A stretch of DNA of 64,000 nt from assembly GCA_035578155.1 (NCBI GenBank), contig JAPWDM010000003.1, forward strand, positions 23,648,916 to 23,712,915, in the 5' to 3' direction. This DNA comes from Brachynemurus nebulosus (lineage: Eukaryota; Arthropoda; Insecta; Neuroptera; Myrmeleontidae). Positions 1-14,421 of the stretch are shown here, piece by piece. A program made the translations under genes and the position numbers. Below the pieces are notes generated by a model. That model saw nothing but the letters and a program-made list of their open reading frames with translations. It was not told where the DNA came from and did not search any database. Every line of letters begins with the position of its first letter. Position 1 is the stretch's first letter.

Positions 1-1667
1 TTAGTGAATATAGAACAGTAAATTTTTTATTGCATAAATTACACGGAAATAATTTACGGGAATCGCTCTCGGTATGTTGAGTTCGGATATGAATTTTCAG
101 AGTTCCATTACGTCGAAAATCTTTACCACAAATTTCACAACTGAACGGTTTCGCGCCATCGTGTATGCGCATGTGCTCGGCGAGATGAAATGATTGGATG
201 AATCCTCGTGAACACACACTACACACGTACGGCCGTTCTTTCGTGTGTGTTCGTACATGTTTTTTCAAATCATCGGAACGCACGAAACGTTTTCCACATT
301 CGCTACACAAATACGGTTTTTCCCCGGTGTGTTTCATCATATGAACATTCAGACCATTATACTGCGTGAAAGCTTTATCACATTTTGAACATTTATACGG
401 TTTTTCGCCAGTATGTGTTCGTAAATGTATCTGAAGTTGATCGATATGCGCAAACGCACGTGGACATTGATCACATTTATACGGTTTTTCCCCGGTGTGT
501 ATGCGCAGATGTTTATTTAAAATGTCTGAACCGGTGAAACGTTTTTGACAGATGGCGCATTCGTACGGTTTTAATTTTGTGTGAGTGCGCATGTGTGTTC
601 TTAATGTACCGTAACGTGTGAATTTCTTTTGACAAATATTACAAACGAAATATTCTTTGCGTTCGTGTGATCGTACATGTTCGGACAGATGAAATTTTTG
701 TTTAAAACCTTTTTGACATATCAGGCAGATGTATGGTGTTTCTCCGGAATGAGTTAACATGTGTCGTTTTAAGTCGGCAGATCGTTTGAATTCTGTGCCA
801 CATTCGTTGCAAAGGAAGGATTTTTCTTTACTACTATCTTCATTTTCCTTTTTTGTTTCAAATTCTAGAGTTTCTTCAATAGTTTCACATACGACATCTT
901 CTTCGTGGTCAATATTATCAGTATCTAAATAATCTTTTATGTTATTTTCATTTTCTTCAAGAAAAAATAAATTTTCTTTTTCAGAATTTTCCTCCCTACA
1001 AAAATCTTCATTTTCAATAACTTCATTTTCATTATCATCGTCTATAGTCTTTAAATCTTGTGATACTAATTCATTTGATGCAAATTTTATATTTTCAACA
1101 TTTTCTAATAAAGTTTCAATTGGACTATTCGCTGAATTTTCTAGACAGTTGTAATCGATATTCTGTATATCATCCTCATAAAATTCAGATAATGTTATAC
1201 TTTCATTATTTCCAAATTTAGCATTTGTCTCAATACAAATTTTATTTGAAACATATTCTTGGTAATGTTGCCGTAAAAATTTATCGCTCTCTTCACACTT
1301 TATTTTAAACTTATATGCATTTTTAACGAGATAAAGACACTCATCACAAATATTTTTCGGTAAATTATCGTCTTTTTCAATCTAAAACATAATATTTTAA
1401 TAAATATTTTTGAAAAATACGATTTTAATGAAAATTAAAACATACATGGACAGAGGCACATGCCATTATCATTTCAAAAATTGATATATTCATCACGTCA
1501 GTCGTTTCTGAAATTGGAAATAATTTGATTTTGAAATGTTGATCAGATAAACAAGTACGACATATCTGATCGAAATTTAAATTATCTCTGTTCATATTTT
1601 TTGTCAATTTTTTATTTATTTTTTTTAAAAATAAAGACGTTGACATTAGATTATTGATATTAAACAA
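1..1667 (-). CDS. ZAD and C2H2 zinc-finger protein, 3' end outside window
   Basis: Probable DNA-binding transcription factor acting in the nucleus. The exons are 1667-1446 and 1381-1 (minus), joined in phase 0 by a 64-bp GT-AG intron; the frame is still open at base 1, so the C-terminus lies outside the window. The ZAD domain is split by the intron: a Cys pair (ICRTC, residues 36/39) in exon 1 and a second pair (ICDEC, 86/89) in exon 2. An acidic Asp/Glu/Asn-rich linker follows, then nine C2H2 fingers from about base 815 down to base 80, with TGEKPY-type linkers, and a tenth begun finger (FPCNLCNKKF) at the edge. ZAD domains dimerise in this family. The Met at residue 25 (MNRDN) is a likelier start than the first Met, because ZAD usually sits at the extreme N-terminus. 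Individual identity is not recognisable. Confidence 0.9.
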
Positions 1668-3702
1668 TTTACAGTACGTCTTAATAAGTAGGTGGCCCTA
1701 GTCAATGTTTTAATCTTGCATTCTTGCCATATATCCTAATAATCTTTTTGTTAAACTTATTTATACATACATGATTTTTTAATTTTTGAACAAAAAAAAT
1801 CACTCCTCTACCAACCATTCTTCTTTTGAACTTGAGATATTTACATATTTTTAATATATATACATCTAGAATATTGAAAACTCATTGTCATTACTTTTAC
1901 TTTTATATTGATTTATTATGTCATATTTTTAACTGACCCAAATTACATCAACTAAACTATGACTACTACAACTGACTTCGCAATTTTTATGTTTATTTTG
2001 TATATTATGAAAATTATAAGGGGAGTAAAATAATATAATTATTGGTCCCATTGGCTCCACCTATTACACGTATTATTTCACAATTCCATAAAACCCATAG
2101 ATATACATAAAACCGGATCTTTTTAGTTTATATTTAATTGTAAGTATTTAAACACATATGTATATACTTTGAAAAGTGAGAAGAAATATTTTATAAAATT
2201 GATCTGCTACCCTCAAATACCACTTTGCATCCGTGCTAAATTGTTTGTCTTAAAAACTGGAAAAAGTATTTTCTTTAAAATATTGTCTTAAAACGGTAAC
2301 ATAATGGGCCTATTCGTATCGGCGTAAGCCCAAGCCGCTTCCGTTCATTTTGAATCAATTTGTGCTTGTTTTGAAGCACATTCGGCTTGCTTTTGATATG
2401 TTTGTATATTCCTGTTTCATTTTCCATGTTCTAGAGAGAAGAATCAAGTATTAGCGTTCGGTATACATCGTATACATACCCTCACCCTTCTCTCGAGAAC
2501 ATGAAAAGTGAGACAGGAATATACAAACATATCAAAAGCAAGCCAAATGTGCTTCAAAATGAGCGTAAGCGGCTTGGGCTTACGCCCATACGAATCGGCC
2601 CATTTATAAATTTGTAAACATTTAAAATAGTGTGGTATTGTATTTTTCTGTTCCACTTCTTGCTTACTACTTACAATTAGTACTTGAGTGTGGACTAAGC
2701 ATAAGTATCTGTAGATTTTACTGACAACCGATTTAACGAGTATTGATTCTCAAAATGTCTGTGCCCTACGTGTATCATTTCATCCTATTCGTACCTATTT
2801 ATCATTCAACCTAGCCCAAACATCGAATATGTAACTTTAAACGGAAACCCCTTGATCTATTTGAATTTTATTCTGCAGAATTATTAAAGTACGCCGATCT
2901 AAATATTATAAAAATATACCTAGATATAAAAACTGGGGAAAACCAGAATATTATTCTGAACAGACACACAAGCACTTTCTTCTACCATTTTTCTACCTCG
3001 CACAATTATATTTAATTACTTATTACTAACAAAAAGTAAATACATAATAATATACATAAATACATAATCAAAAAATCCTGTCAATGTATACTTATTATGC
3101 TTATTATGTATATTATTTAAATTTTTCAACGTAACGTAGGTATCCAATTTGATTAAACCTTCAGTATGGACAGTATGAATCACGTTACGGAAATTAAAAT
3201 TTCTCAAATTTTAAGGAAATTTTTAAAAGAAATTTTGCATAAGTATAAAATTTATAACGTACTTATCAAAAATAATATTTTTTGATAGATCCTACCATTT
3301 AACCAATAAATGTCAAAATTATTTGAAATTTCGATAGAAAAATATAATTATTGTAAGTTTTGTTGACTTTCCTATTTTATAAACAAAATAAAAGAAAGTA
3401 CCTAATTTTTGAAATTAAAAATCATTTTTTATTTAAAACTAAAAATGAAATTTTTAAATTGTTATTACCGACAAGTTCCAAATTTATTATATCGAAATGA
3501 AAAATCAAAAATAAATCATATTTTGAATGTTTACGTACGGGGGAAGGGGAAAACATTACACGAGTAAAGTCACATTCACATTAATTTTAGAGGTCACCTT
3601 GTAACAATTATCACAATATTATCAAATAAGTTTCTTGGGTTTCTTGTAACAGCTTTCATATTATTTTTTTAAAGGTTTGGAACTGAAGCTTGTGATAGAA
3701 AA
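1668..3702. other. Intergenic space between ZAD gene and Pgi
   Basis: The two genes are divergent, so both promoters should lie here. The space is AT-rich. It contains one inverted-repeat MITE (2305-2602). A splice acceptor just before 3675 (tttaaag/GTTTGG) suggests that Pgi has an upstream non-coding exon within this interval. I see no supported coding region. Confidence 0.6.
2305..2602. mobile_element. Inverted-repeat MITE, family 1 copy 1
   Basis: The ends are inverted repeats starting TGGGCC and ending GGCCCA, with the segment TTCGTATCGGCGTAAGC and its complement near the termini. A second inner inverted pair is built on a GCAAGCC/GGCTTGC motif next to a tatgtttgtatattcctgt segment. There is no credible ORF. 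The same family recurs at 51109-51380. I could not settle a target-site duplication, so the superfamily is open. Confidence 0.8.
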
Positions 3703-6550
<2,848 letters not shown>

Positions 6551-6551
<1 letters not shown>

Positions 6552-6556
6552 ATAAA
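6551..6556 (+). terminator. Candidate Pgi poly(A) signal
   Basis: AATAAA overlaps the last base of the Pgi stop codon. Further AATAAA copies lie at about 6686 and 6700 and would give a more usual 3' UTR length, so the one actually used is uncertain. Confidence 0.4.
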
Positions 6557-7896
6557 ACAAAAGAGACATCTATGTACTGTTTTAATAACTGTATTATAAA
6601 TATTTAACATATAACAGTAATTTTTTTTATAATTGCATTATTTCATATTGTTATTTATACATGGTTTTTTAATGGTTATTTTTACAATAAAATTTACAAT
6701 AAAAAATTGTTATATACAAATATATTTTGTAAAAATTGTTTTTCAGTTTTTGCGGTAAAATTTTATTTCAAAATAAAATTTCGTAAAACAGAAAATGTTT
6801 TATTATTATAATTTTACTACACAGTAGTAAATTTCGATTTTTACTCCAATTTCCCACTTTTTCTGTCCTAACCTGAAAACTTAAATTTGTGCTATCGATT
6901 GTTTTGTATTATTTTATTAAATTATTATTACAATTTGTAACTACAGCCAAAAATATGATAAACGTCAAATGGCGTCTAATTAATAAAAACTGACTTATCA
7001 GTAGCACCGTTTAATGTAATGTTTCTGAAATGAAACTTCTTTTGTACTATGTTTTCACGATTGGAAGGGCGTTAACGTCAGAATTATCTAAATCATGAAT
7101 TTGTTTCTTTTATAGAAATATAAATTTGAGCCGAATCTATAACAAATAGATATTTTTATGTATAGTTAACGGAAGGTCATTTATAAAAATCAAAAAGAAC
7201 AGGTCTCAGTACAACACCCTGAGGTACACTTTTTTTTAAATGTTCACTTTGGCATAAACGACAGAAAAAAACAATTTCAACGATGTTCACGGCCCGACAA
7301 GGTCTTAAAAAAACAAAAAAAAGAAAAGTCGTATTCATGGGGAAACCCCATGTTTGCGATCAAGAATACTTATACTCAATTTATCTTTTGAAATGCTTAT
7401 ATTCAGGATCAGTTTCATTCTACTCTTAAAAATCTTCTTCTCGTGAACAAATACACATTTGAAAATAAATAAGACCGTAATCAAAAATGAAACGTTTATT
7501 GTCATTATACTGACCAAAGTGGTCAGAGTAAAAATGGCGTTACTATTTTACGAATATGCGCAGTTCACTTTGACACATTTTAAAAGCATGCGCACAAATA
7601 TACACTGACATATTGACGTGAACACATTTAACGCTAAAACGACCAAACTATCACTGATTTTTTGATCTAATAAAAACTTAATCACATCTATAAAAACTAT
7701 GCATACGTATAGCTAGCTAACTATGATTCATATTTTATAGACGATATGTATTTTTAATCATATGTAAAGATAGCACAAGTTATTCCGTTTATCAAGTATC
7801 TTTCCCGAAATATAAAATATTTAAAAAAAAATATTTTCAGTGATGACGTCACGCGACATTTATCATATTTTCATAAAAAAATAATACTGTCACTAG
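6552..7896. other. Convergent intergenic space Pgi / RTN4IP1-like
   Basis: This holds the 3' ends of two convergent genes. It is very AT-rich and contains a reverse-transcriptase relic at 7150-7231. I see no coding region I can support. Confidence 0.5.
7150..7231 (-). pseudogene. LINE reverse-transcriptase fragment
   Basis: On the minus strand the segment reads VPQGVVLRPVLF and, after a one-base frameshift, FLIFINDLPLTIHKNIYL. This is the conserved reverse-transcriptase block of non-LTR retrotransposons (consensus VPQGSVLGPLLFLIYINDL). It is too short and broken to be functional. Two similar relics occur at 10322 and 12146. Confidence 0.7.
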
Positions 7897-10800
7897 TTAA
7901 TTGTTATTAAATTTCAACACGGTATTTCCAATCGCATCTGGGGACAATTTGTGTGCTATTGCCATCTCAATATTTTGAGGCGGATATATATGATCCACCA
8001 CAGATTGTAACTGTTCATTTTCAACTAAATCGTGCAGTATGCTCAACCATTTTTCTTCATTATGTTGATTTGAGAATAATTTCTAAAAAAGAAGAATTTG
8101 AAATTATTATTATTTTTGAAAATGTTAAATTGATTTCCCAAAATTACCTGAAAATAATGTTGAATTCGTATTGTAAAACATATGATGAAACCAAAAATAA
8201 AATGGAAGTTATCGGAGAAGTATTTCTTTGGCAGTGTAGTGATTACAAGACCGGTTCGTTCAGTTAAAAACCGTTTAAAATTTATCGGATTCATTTTATC
8301 GTTATTTGTAATAATTATAATTTCGAAAACCGCATTTCGAAGTTCTAGTTCTTTTAATATTATATTCTCTTCTAATTGTTTTTGATCCTAAAACAAGAAT
8401 TTTTCATTGGATTTAAACGAATTCGAAAAAAGAAGGAGATTGTGTCATTCACACGGTCGTGGGTGTTTTGAACGAAACTTATTCATGTATTCGATGCATT
8501 TGTTTTAGAATTTAAAGAACGGACGTTTTCAAAATTTGTATGGCTGCATGCTTTGACACATGTCACGTGTTCGTTCTTTTTTTTTATACGCGAAAATGCT
8601 TCCTATTTACTGTGTTCATAAGCGCCAACAAACGATCAGCATGCTTGAACGGTTGAGATTAGTTTTTAAGTATTTCCGGGTGTTTGGTGTGTTCCGTATT
8701 GTATAGGTATTATATCAAGACACTGTACGTATTGTACACTTGCTTTCAAAATAATCTGGAAATTTTTTTTATTTTAAAATTAGGTAATTTAAACTTTAAA
8801 TAAAATAATTTAATTAATATTTCCATGGTAATTAAAGACTAAATGAAACAAAATTTGTTACCATATTTTAATTTTCTGTCTGTCTTACAATGATAAAAAA
8901 AAATTAAATGAGTCACAAGAATTGTACAAATTTTTATAAAACTTATCGTATATGTATTTCTAAAACCAAGATCGTAGACAAGACATAACTACGATACACT
9001 ACAATTGGGTAGTATCTTTTTGTTAATTTCAGTTGCATGAGTCAACACTTGTTTAGTTAAATTGCGCGTAGATGCAACTGTGCAAATTTTGAAAACTCCC
9101 AACATGTTTAAAAAGATTTAAAACTTGTTATTTTATGCAATTAACATAACATATCAGTATGCAATATGCCTATATTTACAAATTTTTAAGGGTCCGTCCA
9201 CACGCTCAAGCTTTACCACCGACTTATTTGCGCAAACCAGATTTGTGCAAGTAAACATGTACCCCAAAGTTGAATACTAAATGCGCTAAATACGTCCTCA
9301 ATGCTGTTTTTATTAGTTTTTAATTTTAAAAAGATAATTCAACGTGATTTTGTATTATTTTATTTACAATTTTTCTAATAAATGAATGTGTTTGCAGTTA
9401 TTAAATAAAATATTCATGTAATGTGAAGTATGAGCAGTCATTACACTTCAACATTCAGTGTGTCATGTGGTACATGTCTTATGATCCAACAGACAAAACA
9501 CCTTTAAATATGGTAGAGTTAACTACCTTGTCATGCTGTACATGTCTTATAAGCGCAAAGGGTTAAGACACCTTAAGCCGGGTCTACATATAACGAACGA
9601 ATGTGGGCACACGCAAATAAGCGTGAACAAACATAAACGAACAAAAACAAACACAAACGAACGCGAATGAACAATTAACGTCAATTCGTTGATGTTCATT
9701 TATATTCCGGTTACACAATAATTTTTTAAATAAGTTTAATAAATTTTTAAATGGAAAGTTATCGCAGTAAGAGTTTTATCACCTACTATTGCCCACATTA
9801 TGACGCCAATTTTATCATGCGATCTTTAAAAACGAACAAATCAAAAAGATGTTGGTAGATGGTTTTGTTTCGTAAAAGCAGAATTCGTTATAATGCCTTT
9901 AATTTACTAGCTGATTTAATTTGTAAAAATTCCTAATTTTTTGAAAAACAAGATCGTCACTATCATATTTCGAAAATTTAACTGAAATAGTTGGACCAGA
10001 AATGTCTAAACAAAATATATACCTATTATCGGAAAGAAATTCCTGTTAAAGAAAGACTTTAGTGTTATTACACATTGCGACTTCTATTAATCAAATTTTC
10101 CCTCCAAAGATTCCCACGCGTCATTTCTTTTTCTGATAATTTTGTAAAAATTATCTAAAACATTCCAAAACATCGGAATAAAATTTCAAATCTTATCAAT
10201 TTTAAATTGTTAACTGAATTTATTTTAAACTGTCTATCTTAATTTATTGTTAGAATAATTTTTAATCGTCCACATCTGACAGACACAACAATATAATACA
10301 TTATATTAGTTTCATCTATTTTAATCATAGGTAAATTATGAATATATAATTAAAATAGTATGGGCCTTAAAACTGATCCCTGTGGAACTCCTGTAATGAC
10401 ATTGTTTTAATGATAGTTACATATAAATTATTTTATTATTATATATCATACTTTCAAAGAATAAAAATGCATAGTTGTAGCATGCATAATTGAGGCCTTC
10501 GGCAAGCGAATGACCCAGAATTTCGCAAATATGATTTATAGTTTGCAAGAAGTAGTAGTAATAAAAGGACACAATTAAGATTGGTACTTACAAAATCAAC
10601 AATATTATCTTTCGGAGTACACAGAATATTATCAGTACTCCCCATCGCTTTGGCAACAGGCGCGGCTCTCACCGTGCTTGTCGTGGTGACCGTAGCACCC
10701 CACATTTTTAAAATTTGCGTTAAAACACACCCCACTGGAGTACAACAACTTTCAATCAAAACTTTTTTCTTCGTGGCATTTGCCTCATTTAAACCAAGCT

Positions 10801-13800
10801 GATCTAAACACTCGAGGGCAACACACCCGGAATACGATAGACTAGCAGCACCTTCAAAACTAATTTTCGTCGGTTTTTTACCGACAAAGTACTCTTTCGT
10901 TAATACGTATTCGCTTATTGTACCAGGACACCATGGCGGTGAGATTACCCATACTTCTTCACCAATTTCAACTTTAGTGACACGACAGCCTACATCGATC
11001 ACTACACCAGAACATGATCGGCCCAAAATAATTGGAAATACAGATTTTTTATTCTAAAATTTAAAAGTAGAAAATTAAAACCTCGTGCGTAGTTGCAAAA
11101 GTTTCATTGCAATGATCGATTTATTTAAACTTACGTCGTAGTATTTCGCTAAACATTTTCGAACATAGTGGCCATAACCGTTAGAAATATCAAAATCAAT
11201 TTTATCTATACAGGCCGACTTTACTTGCACTAAAACATCATCTGTATGAGAAATATTAGGCGCTATGGCATCATCTACATATGCAATTCGCTTAAAAATT
11301 AAATAATTTATTATTAATATGCCAATTTTGGAAAAAAAAATACCGGTTTCCCGGTGATCTAAGTTCCAAGCTTTTTTAGATGATTATCGGACTAAAATAA
11401 ACTCACAGACAAAAATAATTCCAGTAGCAAAATTTATATATATACAAACATGTAAATAATAAACAAATATTTTACATTGCAAAATACCACTTTCATTTTT
11501 GAAACTGTGACAATATTGTTTCGAGCCGTTAGTTCATTTTCAAACAGAATAAAAATTATATTCGATACATGCCCTTATCGAATATAATTTTTATTCTTTT
11601 TGAAAATGAACTAACGGTTCGAAACAATATTGTCACAGTTTCAAAAATAAAAGTGGTATTTTGCAAAGTAAAATATTTGTTTATTGTTTACAAATATGGA
11701 ATACCATAAAGTAACGCTCAAATCTATTAATATTATACAAACATGATTTTGTGCGGTCATTTTTGGCAACTGAAAATTTCTGAAAAAAAAAAGTGTCCAC
11801 CGAAATGCATAATGTGTATAAAAAGTAAGAAAAAATGAAAAATTAGAAAATATTAAGTTGCAATAAGGCTGATTGTTGACTGTTCAAACGTATTTCATCA
11901 TCACATTATATTGGAAATTGTAAAACTTGGATACGTAAACTAGGTGGTCAACGCATATTTTTTTGAATGTCATTCTAATTTTTTCATTATAATTTAAATT
12001 CAAATAAAAACGCACATTTCCCAATTGCTACCATTTTTTTTAATGTTAATTTTTGCCATCTGATGATGAATGGAGAAACTACTGCCGGTAAGCTAAATGT
12101 TAAACCACACCTCCATTTGATTTTCCAATAAATATTAATAAAAATATGGTAATTATTAAAACAGGTGTTTCTCAGAGTAATGTACTGGGCTTTATTCTTT
12201 TTTTGATTTTTATTAATAATCTTTCGTCAACTATGCATATCTACTCATATTTTGAAAATATATATTTATTGGCGATGTCAAGATTACGCGAACAGGCGAA
12301 TGTCTTTGGTTTTTTAACTTCTCATTGGAAGTTATTGTAATGGTTCCGATTTTACGAATCGCTAATTTGGACATACCTCCACGTTTCAAGGTCACTAGAA
12401 TCCGAATCCATTGTTTTCAGCGTGATGTCTGTGTGTGCGTTCGTTAGTTCGTTCGTTCGTGAATTTTTTTTCGTCTCGCATATCTCGAGAACAAATGATG
12501 ATTACAACTCCGGGCTACTTTCATTAGATACGTAATTAAAAAATGAAGACCGGATAAAGTTTTCAGCAAATTCGGATTAGCGGTTTATTTTTTATAATAA
12601 AAAAACGAAATTAAAAACTTTTTGTGAAATATTTATTGTCTCGCATATCTTGAGAATAAATGAATATATCAGTTGTTTAATGCGGAGTGGAGTCCCCCAC
12701 GAGATACAGGGCGCGAAACTCATCAGTGGGGCGCAAGGGGTAAAGCCCCTGTCGGGGTTTCGAGGGGAGGAGCCCTCTGAAATGGAAAAATAATTATTTA
12801 TGTACAGCAGTCTCTAGTCTTTAAGGACATCCAATGAGAAGTTGATAGTATGGGTAGACCTGTCCCCCCAAATTTTTAAATTAGAAGCTATATCAAGTAA
12901 AAATTTTTGTATACGTTTAACCGTTGATAGAAATATGTATTGTACAAATTATATGCGGATTACTAGATTTTATATCACCAGTTAAACGTATACGTATATT
13001 TTTACTTGATACTAGTTCAAATTTTACCATCAGAGGCGCGAGTGAGAATCTTTGCGTCGCCAATTGCTCATAAGATAACAATAATTGGAGTTAAGCCCAT
13101 TAAGTGATTTGAAAAAAGAATTATTATTGTCTGCCTATATCTCAACTCCGAAATACTATAATCCATACACTTTATCTTTTATTTTAAAACGTACTGAAAA
13201 ATAAATTCCGAATTTTATGGCTGTTCCTGTTTGTTCTTCTCAAAATTAATCTATACATATAATAAAACTGTAAATCTGTCTCTGTCTGTCTGTCTGTCTG
13301 TCTGTTCACGCATCACGTAAAAATTACTGGACGGATTTTAATGAAATTTGGTGTGATGATAACTTATTACCTGGGTCAACATCTAAGTTACTTTTTATTC
13401 CGGGAAAATATCTCATTCCCACGGGAAAATGGAAAAACTATTTTGAGCATCTACACACATTACGCCAATTTACATATTTCATAAAAAATTTCATAACTAT
13501 AGTAACAAAAATTGTAAATAAATTTTGTAGTTTGGAAATTTTTCTGAATTTTAAATCAAAAGAAATCAAAATAAATGTTGCTAATTGTGTACCAAAAAAT
13601 ACAATAAGTAAATACACAATTGTCAATTTCGAGACAATTTAATGCATTTTGTGTTGCAAGAAACTACAAATTGGAAAAAGAAACTACTCAACGTTTCGCG
13701 TGAACAACGTCACGGGTACGGCTAGTCTTCAATAAAATCGAATTCAAGACGGACAAAGCTACAAGCTTGGAACTAAGAACGAAAACAACTCAAATTTATA

Positions 13801-14421
13801 TTAATTTTTGAAACTAGAAAATAGAATTTTTTATCGAAATGTTAAACTTACATCAATTCCGTTATATCCATGACATAAAACAGCTTTCATTTGCTTCACA
13901 ACCAGTGGTTTCCGTTGTAACATATTTCCAATTATCATGCCAATACAACATCCTATCAGCAATCCGCAGGCAAAACTATATTTATCAATCAAGGAACCTG
14001 CACACATATACACAAATAATTAAATAAAAACCATTCTCTGCATACTTGGAACTTAGTTGATAACAATTTACTTACTTTTTGTCCGTAAAATATGGGCAAT
14101 TTCACTTAACGAATCGACCGGTGAACGGACCAGATCCAATACAGTAAGTTTACATTGTCGCAAAAGTTCCAAACAATCCAATCGAACTTCATCAATATAA
14201 TCTTTGTACTGAGACAAGCGTTCATTGTTCCATAAACTGAGTACATTTTCGTAAACGATTTCGGAATTTGTTAAAATAAACGTTTTACTTCGTTCACTTG
14301 CTAATAATATTTGAACCTAATCAAAAAATTTATTAGACCAAAATACTACAATTATATCATACGTAATATTTACTTGTAAAGCTTCAAAAGATCGAGAAAT
14401 TCGGAATAATAATTCGTCCAT
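7897..14421 (-). CDS. Reticulon-4-interacting protein 1-like MDR protein
   Basis: The family consists of zinc-free medium-chain oxidoreductases, mitochondrial in animals (RTN4IP1/OPA10). Exons (minus): 14421-14374, 14316-14076, 13997-13852, 11290-11135, 11053-10592, 8387-8148 and 8082-7897; all GT-AG, phases agree, 492 aa. Residues 1-100 form a helical extension (MDELLFRISRSFEALQ), followed by a hydrophobic Gly/Ile segment (about 105-121), probably membrane-spanning. The MDR domain starts near MKAVLCHGY (133) and includes HTDDVLVQVKSA, ILGRSCSGVVIDVG and EVWVISPPWCPGTISEYV. At 295-305, where relatives have a glycine-rich GxxGGVG nucleotide loop, this protein has VLIESCCTPVG, and the C-terminal GKTVI-like end is also changed. 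It may be a diverged paralogue with altered or lost NADPH binding. Introns 3 and 5 are large and repeat-filled. Confidence 0.88.
10322..10392 (-). pseudogene. LINE reverse-transcriptase fragment
   Basis: The minus-strand reading gives GVPQGSVLRPILF, then a stop, then LYIHNLPMIKI. This is the same reverse-transcriptase block as at 7150 and 12146. It lies in intron 5 of the RTN4IP1-like gene. It is a dead relic. Confidence 0.72.
11444..11697. repeat. Foldback hairpin repeat in RTN4IP1-like intron 3
   Basis: Two arms of about 120 bp (roughly 11444-11568 and 11580-11697) are near-perfect inverted copies around a spacer of about 10 bp. Examples are GTGACAATATTGTTTCGA at the left and its complement at the right. 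There is no ORF. It has the form of a foldback MITE, or of a recent inverted duplication. It would form a very stable hairpin in the pre-mRNA. Confidence 0.85.
12146..12283 (+). pseudogene. LINE reverse-transcriptase fragment
   Basis: An uninterrupted plus-strand reading of about 46 codons includes GVSQSNVLGFILF followed by LIFINNLSSTMHIYSYF. This matches the reverse-transcriptase VPQGSVLGPLLFLIYINDL block with several substitutions. It is a fragment, not a gene, and it ends just before copy A of the unclassified repeat family. Confidence 0.7.
12316..12873 (+). repeat. Unclassified dispersed repeat, copy A
   Basis: First of three copies in the window (others at 19403-20075 and 35766-36450). 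The left end carries an imperfect palindrome (aacttctcattggaagtt) and the right end has AATGAGAAGTTGATAGTATG followed by GGGTAGACCTGTCCCCC. Shared internal landmarks are a ttcgtt-rich microsatellite, tctcgcatatcttgagaa motifs and a G-rich stretch around 12700-12780. Copy A lacks about 110 bp that copies B and C both contain. No coding capacity is seen. Confidence 0.85.
13250..13725 (+). mobile_element. Candidate non-autonomous Helitron-like element
   Basis: It starts TCTATACATATAATAAAA, is followed by a CTGT-repeat stretch and the phrase GGACGGATTTTAATGAAA, and ends CACGGGTACGGCTAG. The flanking bases are A on the left and T on the right, as expected for Helitron insertion between A and T (5' TC, 3' CTAG). 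I did not find a strong 3' hairpin. A diverged relative of the internal part (tcggattttaataaaa) occurs near 14780. Confidence 0.45.

Noticed and set aside
9188..9720. Half-TIR-like starts gggtccgtccacacgc and aagccgggtctacatata
   Set aside because: No inverted partner was found for either within the intron, so they cannot be bounded as elements.
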